A DNA stretch of 64,000 nt, taken from the NCBI GenBank assembly GCA_004553595.1, contig SFKZ01000011.1:1-64000 (forward strand). Direction: 5' to 3'. Origin of the DNA: Methanobrevibacter ruminantium (GTDB lineage: Archaea; Methanobacteriota; Methanobacteria; Methanobacteriales; Methanobacteriaceae). A program made the translations under genes and the position numbers. Of the stretch, positions 17,944-26,830 are shown in pieces (position 1 is the stretch's first letter; each line of letters starts with the position of its first letter). The notes beneath the pieces were generated by a model. The model had not been told where the DNA came from and ran no database searches. It saw nothing but the letters and a program-made list of their open reading frames with translations.

Positions 17944-18525
17944 TTAAAATATCTCCAGTAAAATTGAATTAATTAAATAAGTTATTAAGCTTCAACACCT
18001 ACAAAGCTTAATTTAAAGTATTATTTAATCCATCAAATGATAAACAATAAATATGATAGTAATGAGACATACTCTTGTCTTTAATTATAAGATTAAATAA
18101 AAAAATCTACTTTACTAATTATAACCTACAAACGATAATTAAAATAAAGAGAAATTGTTAAAATTATAAAGCCATTACAGCAATTAGGCTATAAACTTAA
18201 CTAATAATATAATATAGTATTTAAAAGTATATAAAGTTAATGGTTTTTAGATATTTTAATTCGAGAAAAATAGCTATTTTTTATTTTAGATTTGAATAAA
18301 TCTTTAAATTTACAATTTAACATTGAATTAACTATTTTTTTATAGAATTGACTATTTTTTTACAATAATTAGCCATATCAAAGAATGTTAAAATTAAAAT
18401 AAAATAAAAAAATAACCAGTTAAGAGCGGATACTCCTAACTAGTGAAAAAGTTTTGATCAAACTTTTTTTAAAAGTTTTGAAAAAGTTTCAATCAAACTT
18501 TTTTAAAGGTTTAGAAAAAGCTTGC
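17944..18525. other. intergenic region between rrp42 and the L37Ae block
   Basis: The gap is 582 bases and no gene is seen. The left part (18446-18504) contains two tandem hairpins that probably end the exosome transcript, described separately. The rest is A/T-rich and should hold the promoter for L37Ae. No tRNA-like fold was found. Confidence 0.5.
18446..18504 (-). terminator. tandem hairpins downstream of rrp42
   Basis: Two near-identical inverted repeats lie side by side: AAAAAGTTT-TGATC-AAACTTTTT-type at 18446-18468 and AAAAAGTTT-CAATC-AAACTTTTT at 18481-18504. Each could form an eight- to nine-base-pair stem with a five-base loop followed by T-rich RNA on the minus strand. They lie 22-80 bases beyond the rrp42 stop. 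Confidence 0.6.
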
Positions 18526-19317
18526 TTATTCTAAATGACTTAATAAATCATCTTTGGTAGTGAATGCCATGTGAACAGCATCAAGGATTTCATCTCTACT
18601 TAAAGGTGCTTCTCCACCTTTTTGCATGGAACAGACATGGTTTCCTTCATCAGTTACACCAATAGTTATTCTAGCATCCAAGATTTCTTCCTCTTCTAAA
18701 GAAGGATCTAAAATCAAGCCATTGCCGATTTTTACAAAGGTGGATAAAGCTAATTTGTCTCTGATTGGTAAATCCATGGTTTCATCTTCAGATAAGACAA
18801 CTTCATCATCAATGTATTCAGCAACAGGTAATTTAGTGTTCATTAAAGCTGCCATTACAGCAAGGTTAGATGCATCAAAGAGATTTCCATCGTAATCGAT
18901 TACATGCAAGTCAATGAAAAGCATCCAAACTTTTTTACCTTCTTCAATACAAAGCTTTTCTAAGTCCACTAATTCACTTTCACGAATTCCACGGTCCACT
19001 ACACGTGCAAGTTCAATGGATTCAGGGCTAGGTGGACCTGGTTCAAATCCAGGAGCAGCCATTGGCAATAATTCACAATTGGTCATTAAGACCCCTAAAT
19101 TAGGAGTGTCCCCAAATGGTTCACCAATAGTTGGCTTTACACCTACAATAACTTGGGTGTCACCTAATTTAACTCTTGCAGAACCTTCTGCCTTTTCAAT
19201 CACATTAGGTTCAATGAAAATATCTCTTCTTTCATCAAAAGCTCTTCCATCAGCTCTTTTACCATCATTTATAAGTCTTGTAATACTTTTTCTAGTAATT
19301 TCTGGTACAATATCCAT
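18526..19317 (-). CDS. rrp42: exosome complex protein Rrp42
   Basis: An RNase PH-fold subunit (263 residues) of the archaeal exosome. It is the catalytically silent partner of Rrp41 in the hexameric ring. Characteristic stretches are ITRKSITRLINDGKRADGRAFDE near the N-terminus, VIVGVKPTIGEPFGDTPN, and the C-terminal TIGVTDEGNHVCSMQKGG. The start ATG has AGGTTGTGA upstream. It follows rrp41 with an 11-base gap and is translated from the same message. Confidence 0.95.
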   Translation of the reverse strand: MDIVPEITRKSITRLINDGKRADGRAFDERRDIFIEPNVIEKAEGSARVKLGDTQVIVGVKPTIGEPFGDTPNLGVLMTNCELLPMAAPGFEPGPPSPESIELARVVDRGIRESELVDLEKLCIEEGKKVWMLFIDLHVIDYDGNLFDASNLAVMAALMNTKLPVAEYIDDEVVLSEDETMDLPIRDKLALSTFVKIGNGLILDPSLEEEEILDARITIGVTDEGNHVCSMQKGGEAPLSRDEILDAVHMAFTTKDDLLSHLE

Positions 19318-19328
19318 ATTTTCACAAC

Positions 19329-20039
19329 CTATTCAGAACTATACCTGTTCTTTAAAGCTTCATGTTGGAGTTCGCTAATTTTCATACATCCTTCCATAGC
19401 TAAGTCCAAAGCTTCTTCAAATTCTTCTTCAGTTAAGTTACCGTCTGCTTGAAGTAAAGTAATTTCACCGGTTCTTGGCATGATAGCGATAGGAACGTCA
19501 GCTTGTCCTTCCTTATCCTCTTTTTCAGATAAGTCTAAAACGATTTGGTCATTTACCTTACCTGCAGCACATCCAACTACAATATCTTTCATTGGAATAC
19601 CTGCATCAGCTAATGCTACAGCAGCTGCAGTGATTCCTGCACAACGGGTTCCTCCTTCAGCTTCAATTACTTCAATTGAAACATCAACCATTGATCTTGG
19701 GAATGATTCCAACATTAAAGCAGGTCTGAGTGCATCAGCAGCAATTTTGGAAATTTCAGTTGATCTTCTATCTGGACCAGGTCTTTTACGGTCATCTACT
19801 GAAAATGGAGCCATATTGTATCTTACTCTAATTACACCAGTATTAGGTTTTAATAAACGTCTGATATAGGATTCTCTTGGGCCGTATACAGATGCTAAGA
19901 TTTTATTTCCACCAACTTCCAAGTAAGCAGAACCATCTGCTCTTTTCAAGACTCCAGCTTCAATTTTAATTGGACGGAGCTCATTGTAAGCTCTGCCGTC
20001 AGCTCTTAATTCTTTGTCATTTGAGATAATAAAAAACAC
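19329..20039 (-). CDS. rrp41: exosome complex exonuclease Rrp41
   Basis: The phosphorolytic 3'-5' exonuclease subunit of the exosome ring. The RNA-binding motif DRKRPGPDRRS and the active-site region EDKEGQADVPIA are intact. The GTG at 20039 is the first conventional start, giving MFFIISNDKELRADGR. However, AGAGGTG overlaps this GTG and is correctly placed for an in-frame ATT at 20030 (giving MISNDKELRADGR). A GTGAT further upstream, at nine bases, could serve the GTG. It lies in the order rrp4-rrp41-rrp42. Confidence 0.93.
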   Translation of the reverse strand: MFFIISNDKELRADGRAYNELRPIKIEAGVLKRADGSAYLEVGGNKILASVYGPRESYIRRLLKPNTGVIRVRYNMAPFSVDDRKRPGPDRRSTEISKIAADALRPALMLESFPRSMVDVSIEVIEAEGGTRCAGITAAAVALADAGIPMKDIVVGCAAGKVNDQIVLDLSEKEDKEGQADVPIAIMPRTGEITLLQADGNLTEEEFEEALDLAMEGCMKISELQHEALKNRYSSE

Positions 20040-20095
20040 CTCTTTAAAATCACATTCATAATTAACAATAATTATTAAATTTTTAATTCAACAGC

Positions 20096-21430
20096 TTAAA
20101 TACCTCTTCCTTGTGAAATGTTTAAAGTAGGAGATTTAGAATTATCTGCATGACTTAAATCAAAAGAAGATTTATTGTTCTTTTTTTGCTCATTGATAAA
20201 TTCATAGGTATCCATGAAATTAGGCTTTTTTGATTTTTCTTCTTTTTCTTCATCTTCAGAATCTTCTTGGGAAGCAAGTTCTTCAACTTCCTCTTCCGGA
20301 GCTTCTTCATCTTCCACTGCATCTTCATCTTCAGAATCTTCTTCTACAGCTTCTTCTTCAGAATCCTCTAAATCTTCAGAATCTTCTTCCACGTCTTCTT
20401 CATCTTCAGAAATAGCATCAGAGATTACATCTTCCAATTCTTCATCAGAGATATCGTCTTCAAAGTCTTCGATTTCTTCTTCAGAATCCTCATCATCTAA
20501 GTCTTCCTCATCGATATCTTCGTAATCTTCTGTTTCATCATTGAAGTCTTCCACATCATCTTCGAATTCCTCTTCTTCAGAATCCTCATCATCTAAGTCT
20601 TCTTCTGAGTCTTCATCGATGAATCCTTCTTCAGCTAATTCCTTTTCAACTTCATCTCTGAAATCTTGAAGTTCAGGTTTTTTCAAGCCTTCTTCAAAAG
20701 CATCCTCTTCTTCCACTTCTTGTTCTGCTTCTTCAGCTTCTTCCTCTTCTGGAGGCAATTCGCCGTCAATAAGTAAACAAAGCTGGTTTTTAATTCTGTC
20801 AGTTAAACCAGAGGTATGAGCTTCTTTTTCGATTAACTTGATAATGTTCTTGACGATTTGTTCCATGTCTTCTTTACCTTTTACCCAAACAAGACCATTT
20901 TGACCGACTACAATCTTACAACCGGTTTTATCCTTGATCATGTTGATCATGGAACCTTTCTTACCAATTAAACGAGGCACTTTTGTTGGAGCGATATCTA
21001 CGATAACTCCGCCTTTGAATTTGCCCATTCCACGGCCTTTTAAACCTAATTTAACCTTTTTAACTTCATCAACATCGACGATTCTTAAGAAAAGAACATC
21101 ACCAATGTCAAATACTCTACTCAATTCCTTTTTCTCTCTTCCGAATACTTCAGATGCAGGTAAGATACCAGAGTATGGTGAGTTAATGTCTACTCCCCAC
21201 ATGGAAAATCTGACATCATCGATTTTACCAATAACCACATCTCCTTTTTTAGGAAGATATTTGCTTTTCAAAGGAATTACACTAATTTTCTTATTCCTTA
21301 AAGAAACTAAACCTAAGAGTTTGGAACAAATTTTCCCATCATCTTCAAAGGTTCCTCTTCCTGGATAATAATCATCCTCTGCTAATAATTCTCCAGGAAC
21401 AACTAAATCTTTTTCATTCACATATATCAT
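20096..21430 (-). CDS. rrp4: exosome RNA-binding cap subunit Rrp4 with long acidic tail
   Basis: Residues 1-230 are a normal archaeal Rrp4: N-terminal domain (IYVNEKDLVVPGELLAE), S1 domain (KKGDVVIGKIDDVRFSMW), and KH domain (GVIVDIAPTKVPRLIGKKGS). It caps the exosome ring and feeds in RNA. Unusually, about 215 more residues follow, mostly Glu, Asp and Ser, with a neutral end (NFMDTYEFINEQKKNN...). The start ATG 21430 is preferred over ATG 21445 because it gives the family N-terminus. Box A TTTAATATA at 21451-21459 lies 25 bases upstream, so the message may be leaderless. Confidence 0.92.
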   Translation of the reverse strand: MIYVNEKDLVVPGELLAEDDYYPGRGTFEDDGKICSKLLGLVSLRNKKISVIPLKSKYLPKKGDVVIGKIDDVRFSMWGVDINSPYSGILPASEVFGREKKELSRVFDIGDVLFLRIVDVDEVKKVKLGLKGRGMGKFKGGVIVDIAPTKVPRLIGKKGSMINMIKDKTGCKIVVGQNGLVWVKGKEDMEQIVKNIIKLIEKEAHTSGLTDRIKNQLCLLIDGELPPEEEEAEEAEQEVEEEDAFEEGLKKPELQDFRDEVEKELAEEGFIDEDSEEDLDDEDSEEEEFEDDVEDFNDETEDYEDIDEEDLDDEDSEEEIEDFEDDISDEELEDVISDAISEDEEDVEEDSEDLEDSEEEAVEEDSEDEDAVEDEEAPEEEVEELASQEDSEDEEKEEKSKKPNFMDTYEFINEQKKNNKSSFDLSHADNSKSPTLNISQGRGI

Positions 21431-21450
21431 ACATATACTTCCCATAAGAG

Positions 21451-21459
21451 TATATTAAA
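21451..21459 (-). promoter_or_regulatory. box A for a leaderless rrp4 transcript
   Basis: TTTAATATA on the minus strand is centred about 25 bases before the rrp4 ATG at 21430. There is no good Shine-Dalgarno in between, which fits a leaderless message starting at the AUG. This would let rrp4-rrp41-rrp42 be transcribed separately from SBDS. Confidence 0.45.
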
Positions 21460-21569
21460 TTCAACTACACACCTAAATTAAAACACCTATAACGTTAATC
21501 CAATTAGTCTCTTATTCTCTAATCAAATTAAAATCCATAGCCATTTATTGCTATAGATTAAACATATAG

Positions 21570-22274
21570 CTAATTTATTAATTTAGTTTCAGCTTCTCCT
21601 CCTGAGATAGAAGCCATTTTATGATTAAAATCATCTTGAAGACCACCAGGCATTTCCACAATTCCAATCCAAGAACCATCTTGTTGCCATTCTTCATTTA
21701 CAATTTGTCCAAATGGGCGAATTGCAGAATAAGCATTACCTGCTGCTGTGCTTGGCAATCTAACAGCCATTTTAACTTTTTCAAATTTAATTGGGATTAA
21801 AACTTTAATTGCTTTTAAAGCTATTTGAACCTGTTCATCAACAGATTTAAATGCATCGACTTTAACTTTAGCTTCGTTCATAGCATTTTCAATTCTCATT
21901 ACTGGATGTGGAAGACCGTTTTGAGGGTTAATTCCTTCTCTTGCTATTTTAGCAATGACTTGTTTCCTCTTGTCCTCTTGCATTTGCCTTCTTTGTTCAG
22001 CAGTTAATTGAACATGCCCTTTTAGAAGAATTTGACTAGCCACTTCCAAAACATCAGTAGTTCCAAATACCTTTTCCATTGCTTCCTCAGAAGCCTTGTC
22101 TCCTTTTTTGGAATCTTTGAATATTTCTTCAACAGCCAATATTTCTTCAATTTCAATTTCTTTTTCATTATCTGGATTTCTAAAGTCTGCAGCTAAATCA
22201 GGATCAACTAAAATTTCAAATTTTTCTCCAAAAGATTCTAATCTTGCAATAATAGCATCATCTACATTTACCAT
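21570..22274 (-). CDS. ribosome maturation protein SBDS (Sdo1)
   Basis: A 234-residue archaeal SBDS homologue, needed to release the anti-association factor from the large ribosomal subunit. The three domains are visible: VDDAIIARLESFGEKFEILVDP at the N-terminus, the central helical domain (KGHVQLTAEQRRQMQEDKR), and the C-terminal ferredoxin-like domain (FEKVKMAVRLP...SWIGIVEMPGG). The start ATG has GGTGAG upstream. It lies between psmA and rrp4, as in many archaea. Confidence 0.93.
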   Translation of the reverse strand: MVNVDDAIIARLESFGEKFEILVDPDLAADFRNPDNEKEIEIEEILAVEEIFKDSKKGDKASEEAMEKVFGTTDVLEVASQILLKGHVQLTAEQRRQMQEDKRKQVIAKIAREGINPQNGLPHPVMRIENAMNEAKVKVDAFKSVDEQVQIALKAIKVLIPIKFEKVKMAVRLPSTAAGNAYSAIRPFGQIVNEEWQQDGSWIGIVEMPGGLQDDFNHKMASISGGEAETKLIN

Positions 22275-22580
22275 GCTTACTCACCAAAAACCAATTAATT
22301 TGATATTCTTTTTAATACATTTAAAAAAACAAAAAAATGTATGAAAATTTTTAATACATTAATAAAAAAGTAAAAATGAAAATGAGTTCAAAATGAACTC
22401 AAAAACTAAAATAAAAATTTAAGATAAAGTTAAGAATGTTAAGAAAACTTATGGATTATTTTCAAAACCATTTAGATTCATTAAATATGCTTAACAATCA
22501 TCCTTAAATGTTTATGTTCACTTAAAAGTTTTTCTGTAAGAACTAGCTTAAGTCCAAACTTTGCAGTTTTCCTAACAGTC
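22275..22580. other. intergenic region between SBDS and psmA
   Basis: No gene is seen. A short inverted repeat, GAGTTCA-AAA-TGAACTC at 22384-22400, lies about 180 bases beyond the psmA stop and could end its transcript. The rest is AT-rich and should contain the SBDS promoter. Confidence 0.4.
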
Positions 22581-23474
22581 TTACTCTTCAGAACCTTCTT
22601 CACCATCGCTTTCTTCAGAAACATTTTCATCTACAACATCTTCAGAAGTCTCTTCGAAAGCTTCATCTTCAGCATTTTCATCTGCTTTTTCTTCGACTAC
22701 TTCTTCATCCTCTTCCTCAGATTCCTCTTCCTCTTCTTCAGCATTTCTCTCAAGAAGAGCTTCGACATACTCAGATACTTCATCATCAGATAATTTTCTG
22801 TAGCTTTGAGTATCTACTTCAATGACAGCTATTTCAACGCTTTGAGCAGTGGTTCTTCCTTCAGTAGCTTCATAAAGTGCATCTAAACCTAAGTTGATTG
22901 CATCCTCTAAGCTAATGTCGTCTTCATATCTTTCCTCAAAGACATCCATAGCTGCTTGTACACCAGATCCAATAGCAGTGGCCTTGTATTCAATTAAAGC
23001 ACCACTTGGGTCTGTTTCGAATAATTTTACTTCTTCACCGTTCACTCCACCAATGATGAGTGCTGAACCGAAAGGTCTTACACCACCATTTTGAGTGTAC
23101 ATTTGTTTCATGTCACAGATTTTTTTAGCTAAACCTCCAACAAGAATTGGTTCATTATAGGTTATTCTGTTAATTTGAGATTCAATACGTGCTCTTTCGA
23201 TTAATGCTCTTGCATCAGCTACAAGACCAGAAGTAGCAGCACCAATATGATTATCGATTTGGAATATTTTTTCAATAGATTTTGCTTCAACTAATCTGCT
23301 TACAGTTCTTTTATCTACAATGAGAACTACACCTTCTTTGGATTTAAGACCTAAAGAGGTAGTTCCTCTTTTTACAGCTTCTCTTGCATATTCTACTTGG
23401 AAAAGTCTTCCATCTGGGCTAAATACAGTAATTGCTCTGTCATAGCCCGCATTTTGTTGTTGTAAAGGTTGCAT
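22581..23474 (-). CDS. psmA: proteasome subunit alpha with acidic C-terminal extension
   Basis: The alpha-ring subunit of the 20S proteasome, which gates substrate entry. Residues 1-244 match the family: the N-terminal gate YDRAITVFSPDGRLFQVEYA, then VKRGTTSLGLKSKEGVVL and RPFGSALIIGG. Residues 245-297 are an added tail almost entirely of Glu, Asp, Ser and Val. Archaeal homologues usually end near residue 240-250, so the tail is unusual. The start ATG has AGGTGAT upstream. The gene lies between the RNase P genes and SBDS. Confidence 0.95.
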   Translation of the reverse strand: MQPLQQQNAGYDRAITVFSPDGRLFQVEYAREAVKRGTTSLGLKSKEGVVLIVDKRTVSRLVEAKSIEKIFQIDNHIGAATSGLVADARALIERARIESQINRITYNEPILVGGLAKKICDMKQMYTQNGGVRPFGSALIIGGVNGEEVKLFETDPSGALIEYKATAIGSGVQAAMDVFEERYEDDISLEDAINLGLDALYEATEGRTTAQSVEIAVIEVDTQSYRKLSDDEVSEYVEALLERNAEEEEEESEEEDEEVVEEKADENAEDEAFEETSEDVVDENVSEESDGEEGSEE

Positions 23475-23983
23475 TTAATATCACCTATTTTCTATAAAAT
23501 TTTAAATTTCACAAACAAATTACTTAATAAATTACATATTTTATTTAAAATCAATCCAATTTATCTAAAATTACACAGCATAATTACTTTATCAAATAAT
23601 AAATAAACTAAATACTTTTTAAATTTATTCTTAAATTTAAAGATTATGCATTATTTAACTCATTTCATCTTATTTTAATCTTATCTTATAAATTACAGCC
23701 TTTTAAAAAGAATAAATAAAATATCGGCCATAATTTACTTTTAAACAAATTCAAATTAATTTTAAAAAATAAACCAAACATTCTGTTATTTGGTAATATG
23801 TATTTTATTGATATTTCTGTCAATACTATATTATAATAAAGTTATTTATAAATGTTTTTAAATTTTTTATTCTTCATTGATTTTTCTTGAAAAGAAAAAG
23901 AGAAATTTTTTAAAAAAGAAGGTAGAAAATAAACTAAAACTAAAAAAAGATAGAAAATTACAAAACAAAGTTAAAAAAAAAAA
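23475..23983. other. AT-rich intergenic region upstream of psmA
   Basis: This 509-base gap lies between the psmA start and the RNase P Pop5 stop. It is very A/T-rich with runs of A and T and should hold the psmA promoter. No small gene or convincing stem-loop was found. Confidence 0.4.
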
Positions 23984-24373
23984 TTATTGGATGTTATCCT
24001 CACCAATGAATTTGGAAATTCCTGATTTGACTGTTCCTGAAACTCCAATTGTATTGATAGCTATTTTCCTTTTATTTTGCCTTGTTAAAGTGGATAGTGC
24101 AACCCTTACATCATTTTCATAAGATCTTCCACATCTCAATACTGTCTTATAATTGAAAATAGCTTCATTGTTTTGGGTGCTTTCTTCAATGAGGTAATGT
24201 CTCATGACCCATAAGTCAAAGTTGCTTGAATGGTTCTCTCCCCAGTATCTAATGCAAGCATCCCAGCAATATACCAACATGTCTTCCTTGGATATTTCCA
24301 CTTCTGACTTTACATCAAGAACAAGATAATGATGGTTTTTCCTAAGTGTTGGAGGCAATACCTTTAGTTTCAT
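23984..24373 (-). CDS. rnp2: RNase P protein component 2 (Pop5/Rpp14 family)
   Basis: A 129-residue RNase P protein that, with Rpp30, supports cleavage of tRNA 5' leaders by the RNase P RNA. Family stretches are LPPTLRKNHHYLVLDV and the central helix region YCWDACIRYWGE. The start ATG lies inside the end of the Rpp30 gene (four-base overlap), with GAGGAGGAT upstream, so the two are translationally coupled. Confidence 0.9.
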   Translation of the reverse strand: MKLKVLPPTLRKNHHYLVLDVKSEVEISKEDMLVYCWDACIRYWGENHSSNFDLWVMRHYLIEESTQNNEAIFNYKTVLRCGRSYENDVRVALSTLTRQNKRKIAINTIGVSGTVKSGISKFIGEDNIQ

Positions 24374-25296
24374 TGCTCATCCTCCTCTAAATAATTTTCA
24401 ATATCTTCATCACCAATATCTTCAATTAAATCCAAATCCTCATCATCAATCAAATCATCATTGAAGTCTTCATCAAAGTCTTCAGATTCATTGAATTTTT
24501 CCAAATCACTCTCAAGATTGTCATAAGTGTCAGTGAAATCATTAGCATCAATACGTTTCACCCCTTTAACAATCATGCTTTTTCTTTCCTTATTGAAATC
24601 AACGATTAGCTTAGGATAATAATAAAATCCATTGTATATCTCTTCATTGCTAAATCCAATGGACTTGAAGAAGGATACAATATCTCTTGTAGAGCGGACA
24701 TCATAAATTGATTTGGAATCAGTTGTAAGAATCAATGGGAACTTGAATTTACGATGAAACATAAGGATTTCCTTAAAGCTGCTTATAACATTAGCCCTGT
24801 ATCTAAGATGGTTGTTTAAAATATCCCTGAAGCATAATTCAATAGCTACATTGTTTCTTTTAGCTTCCTTAGCTAATACATGATTCATACCGGAATCTCT
24901 TCTCCTATAGTAAGGTCTTGACAATACGTCAATCCTATGGTTTTCACAAACAGCACGATTGATCTTTAAGTCCCCGCCTAAACAGCTAATGTAATTGGAC
25001 TTGTTTCTATATTTATTGATAATTTTTCTAATTTCATTGGAATTGGCATTTAGGATATTAATTCCTATAGAAATCTCAGCATGTTCAAAATTAGTTTTTT
25101 TGCTTCTATAGGTTTGATTGAAGTCAACTAATGACAATTCACCAATCAATTCATCCTTATACTCAAGAGCATTCTCAAAGTTATCAGGAGAATAATTCAA
25201 ATTAAGATAATCCCAACCGAATTTATTGGCTTCCTTTACCAAAGCCAAATCATTTTCGTAATTCTGTCCTCTTAGATTCAAGTCATAAAATTTCAT
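24370..25296 (-). CDS. rnp3: RNase P protein component 3 (Rpp30) with acidic tail
   Basis: A PHP/TIM-barrel-like RNase P protein. It reads FYDLNLRG at the first strand and ISCLGGDLKINRAVCENHRIDVLSRP in the middle, with the helix NHVLAKEAKRNNVAIEL after it. Residues about 251-308 are an extra tail dominated by Asp and Glu. The start ATG has AAGGTAAT upstream. It partners the product of the overlapping downstream gene. Confidence 0.9.
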   Translation of the reverse strand: MKFYDLNLRGQNYENDLALVKEANKFGWDYLNLNYSPDNFENALEYKDELIGELSLVDFNQTYRSKKTNFEHAEISIGINILNANSNEIRKIINKYRNKSNYISCLGGDLKINRAVCENHRIDVLSRPYYRRRDSGMNHVLAKEAKRNNVAIELCFRDILNNHLRYRANVISSFKEILMFHRKFKFPLILTTDSKSIYDVRSTRDIVSFFKSIGFSNEEIYNGFYYYPKLIVDFNKERKSMIVKGVKRIDANDFTDTYDNLESDLEKFNESEDFDEDFNDDLIDDEDLDLIEDIGDEDIENYLEEDEQ

Positions 25297-25449
25297 ATGA
25301 TTACCTTAATTCGCTTTTTAAAAATAATTTTTTTAGAATAAATGTTAGAAAAATTATTAGAATAATTGTTTGAATAATTGTTAGAAAAATTATTAAATAG
25401 TTAAAATTATTTATATTTTATAATTTATTATTAATGCTTAAAATAGTTT

Positions 25450-25890
25450 CTAATCATTCTTGATGTTCTCAGGAAATATTTCAGAGATTTTTTTGATAGC
25501 AACTTCCTTTTTAGCAGGATATGCAGCTATTTTAATCTTTAAGTGAATGCTGTCCCCACCGTCAAGAATTTCCCACTCTTCTTCTAATGCCTTTTCCTTA
25601 GATAGCCTTAAGAATAAATTACCCTTTTCATCCATTTTCCTATCTAGATCATTATACAATTTAACAAGCTGATCTTCTCCAATGGAGTCCACAAGAGTGT
25701 TTAAGAATTCCTTTGTTTCCCTTTTTTTGGAAATGGTTCCAGTTAAAATAAGCATTTTCTCTTCCAAAAGACCTTCTGCCTCTTCCACTTCAGGTTCTGC
25801 AGTAGGCAATATATTTAAAAGAGCTTCTAAAACTTCATCTTTGTCCTCATTTTCGTAAATAAAGACCCGATATCTGATATTATGAATCAT
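25450..25890 (-). CDS. predicted exosome-associated RNA-binding protein
   Basis: A 146-residue member of the archaeal predicted RNA-binding family found beside exosome genes (COG1325 type). It reads MIHNIRYRVFIYENEDKDEVLEALLNILP and later LFLRLSKEKALEEEW, with a C-terminal strand SIHLKIKIAAYPAKK. ATG 25890 is the better start; the longer TTG-initiated form lacks support. It lies between L15e and Rpp30. Its biochemical role is unknown. Confidence 0.8.
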   Translation of the reverse strand: MIHNIRYRVFIYENEDKDEVLEALLNILPTAEPEVEEAEGLLEEKMLILTGTISKKRETKEFLNTLVDSIGEDQLVKLYNDLDRKMDEKGNLFLRLSKEKALEEEWEILDGGDSIHLKIKIAAYPAKKEVAIKKISEIFPENIKND

Positions 25891-26038
25891 GATTAACAAT
25901 CCCAATAATAAAATTAATTTAAATTTGATTAAAATTATAAAATAGATGATAATAATTGTAAAAAAAGTATAGATAATTAATAAAAATAGTTTTTAAAAAA
26001 ATAAAAAAATAAAAAGAAAAGAAAAATTAAAAAAAAGA

Positions 26039-26590
26039 TTATTTTAATCTTTTTTCACTACCTTTTCCTCTATTTCTACGGCCACGGCCTTTTTTACCAG
26101 CACTGGTTAAGCCTCTGAGAGCTCTGCTTCTGTGCTGACTTTCACAAATCCAGTTGATTTTAGGGTCGTTTTTAATAGAAGGACTTTGTGGGTCTACTAA
26201 GATTACTTCAAAGTATTTGTATTTTCCATCAGCCCATACCCAGTAAGAGTTTAATACTTCCATGTTAGGGTATTTTTTAGCTACACGTTCCTCACCGATT
26301 CTTTGAATAGACTTAGCCATGGTAATTTTGTTTACACCCATTCTTTTTGGTCTACGACCATGTTTGAAACGAGTTTTCCTACGTCCACCACGTCTAACTT
26401 TTACTCTTACAACCACGAAACCTTTTTTAGCTCTGTAACCTAATGATCTTGCACGATCAATTCTGGTTGGTCTGTCGATTCTAGTGATTGCAGGTTGTTT
26501 CCTCCATTGAGGAACTCTTTGCCACATAAGTTCTCTTACATAAGACTCATCTGGATTTTTCCATGCATCTCTAATATATTTGTACATCAT
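26039..26590 (-). CDS. rpl15e: large ribosomal subunit protein eL15
   Basis: A very basic 183-residue ribosomal protein, strongly conserved: MYKYIRDAWKNPDESYVREL, then ITRIDRPTRIDRARSLGYRAK, then GRRPKRMGVNK. Two adjacent ATGs (26590, 26587) follow GAGG. It is the first gene of the superoperon block and is preceded by about 240 bases of AT-rich promoter region. Confidence 0.96.
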   Translation of the reverse strand: MMYKYIRDAWKNPDESYVRELMWQRVPQWRKQPAITRIDRPTRIDRARSLGYRAKKGFVVVRVKVRRGGRRKTRFKHGRRPKRMGVNKITMAKSIQRIGEERVAKKYPNMEVLNSYWVWADGKYKYFEVILVDPQSPSIKNDPKINWICESQHRSRALRGLTSAGKKGRGRRNRGKGSEKRLK

Positions 26591-26830
26591 TTAAATAACC
26601 TCTTGTTCAGCTTTTCGCCACATCCAAAGGACAATATTTAAAATGTTTATTTTGATTAACTGTATTAGTTTAAATAGAGTAGTGAATAGCTATTTAATTA
26701 TTAATCAAATTCTAAATATTATAGTCCATAAGAGTTTAATAATTCTGTTAGAATCTTGCTATCAAACAGCAAATATACTAACATATTATAATATTTAAGA
26801 GTAATCATTTAAAAAGTTTTTGTATAAACT

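Noticed and set aside
20214..20525. Plus-strand poly-Ser frame
   Set aside because: Antisense reading of the GAA/GAT codons of the Rrp4 acidic tail; no start site or family.
23877..24122. Plus-strand Lys-rich frame
   Set aside because: Starts in A-rich intergenic DNA and runs antisense into the RNase P Pop5 gene; no ribosome site.
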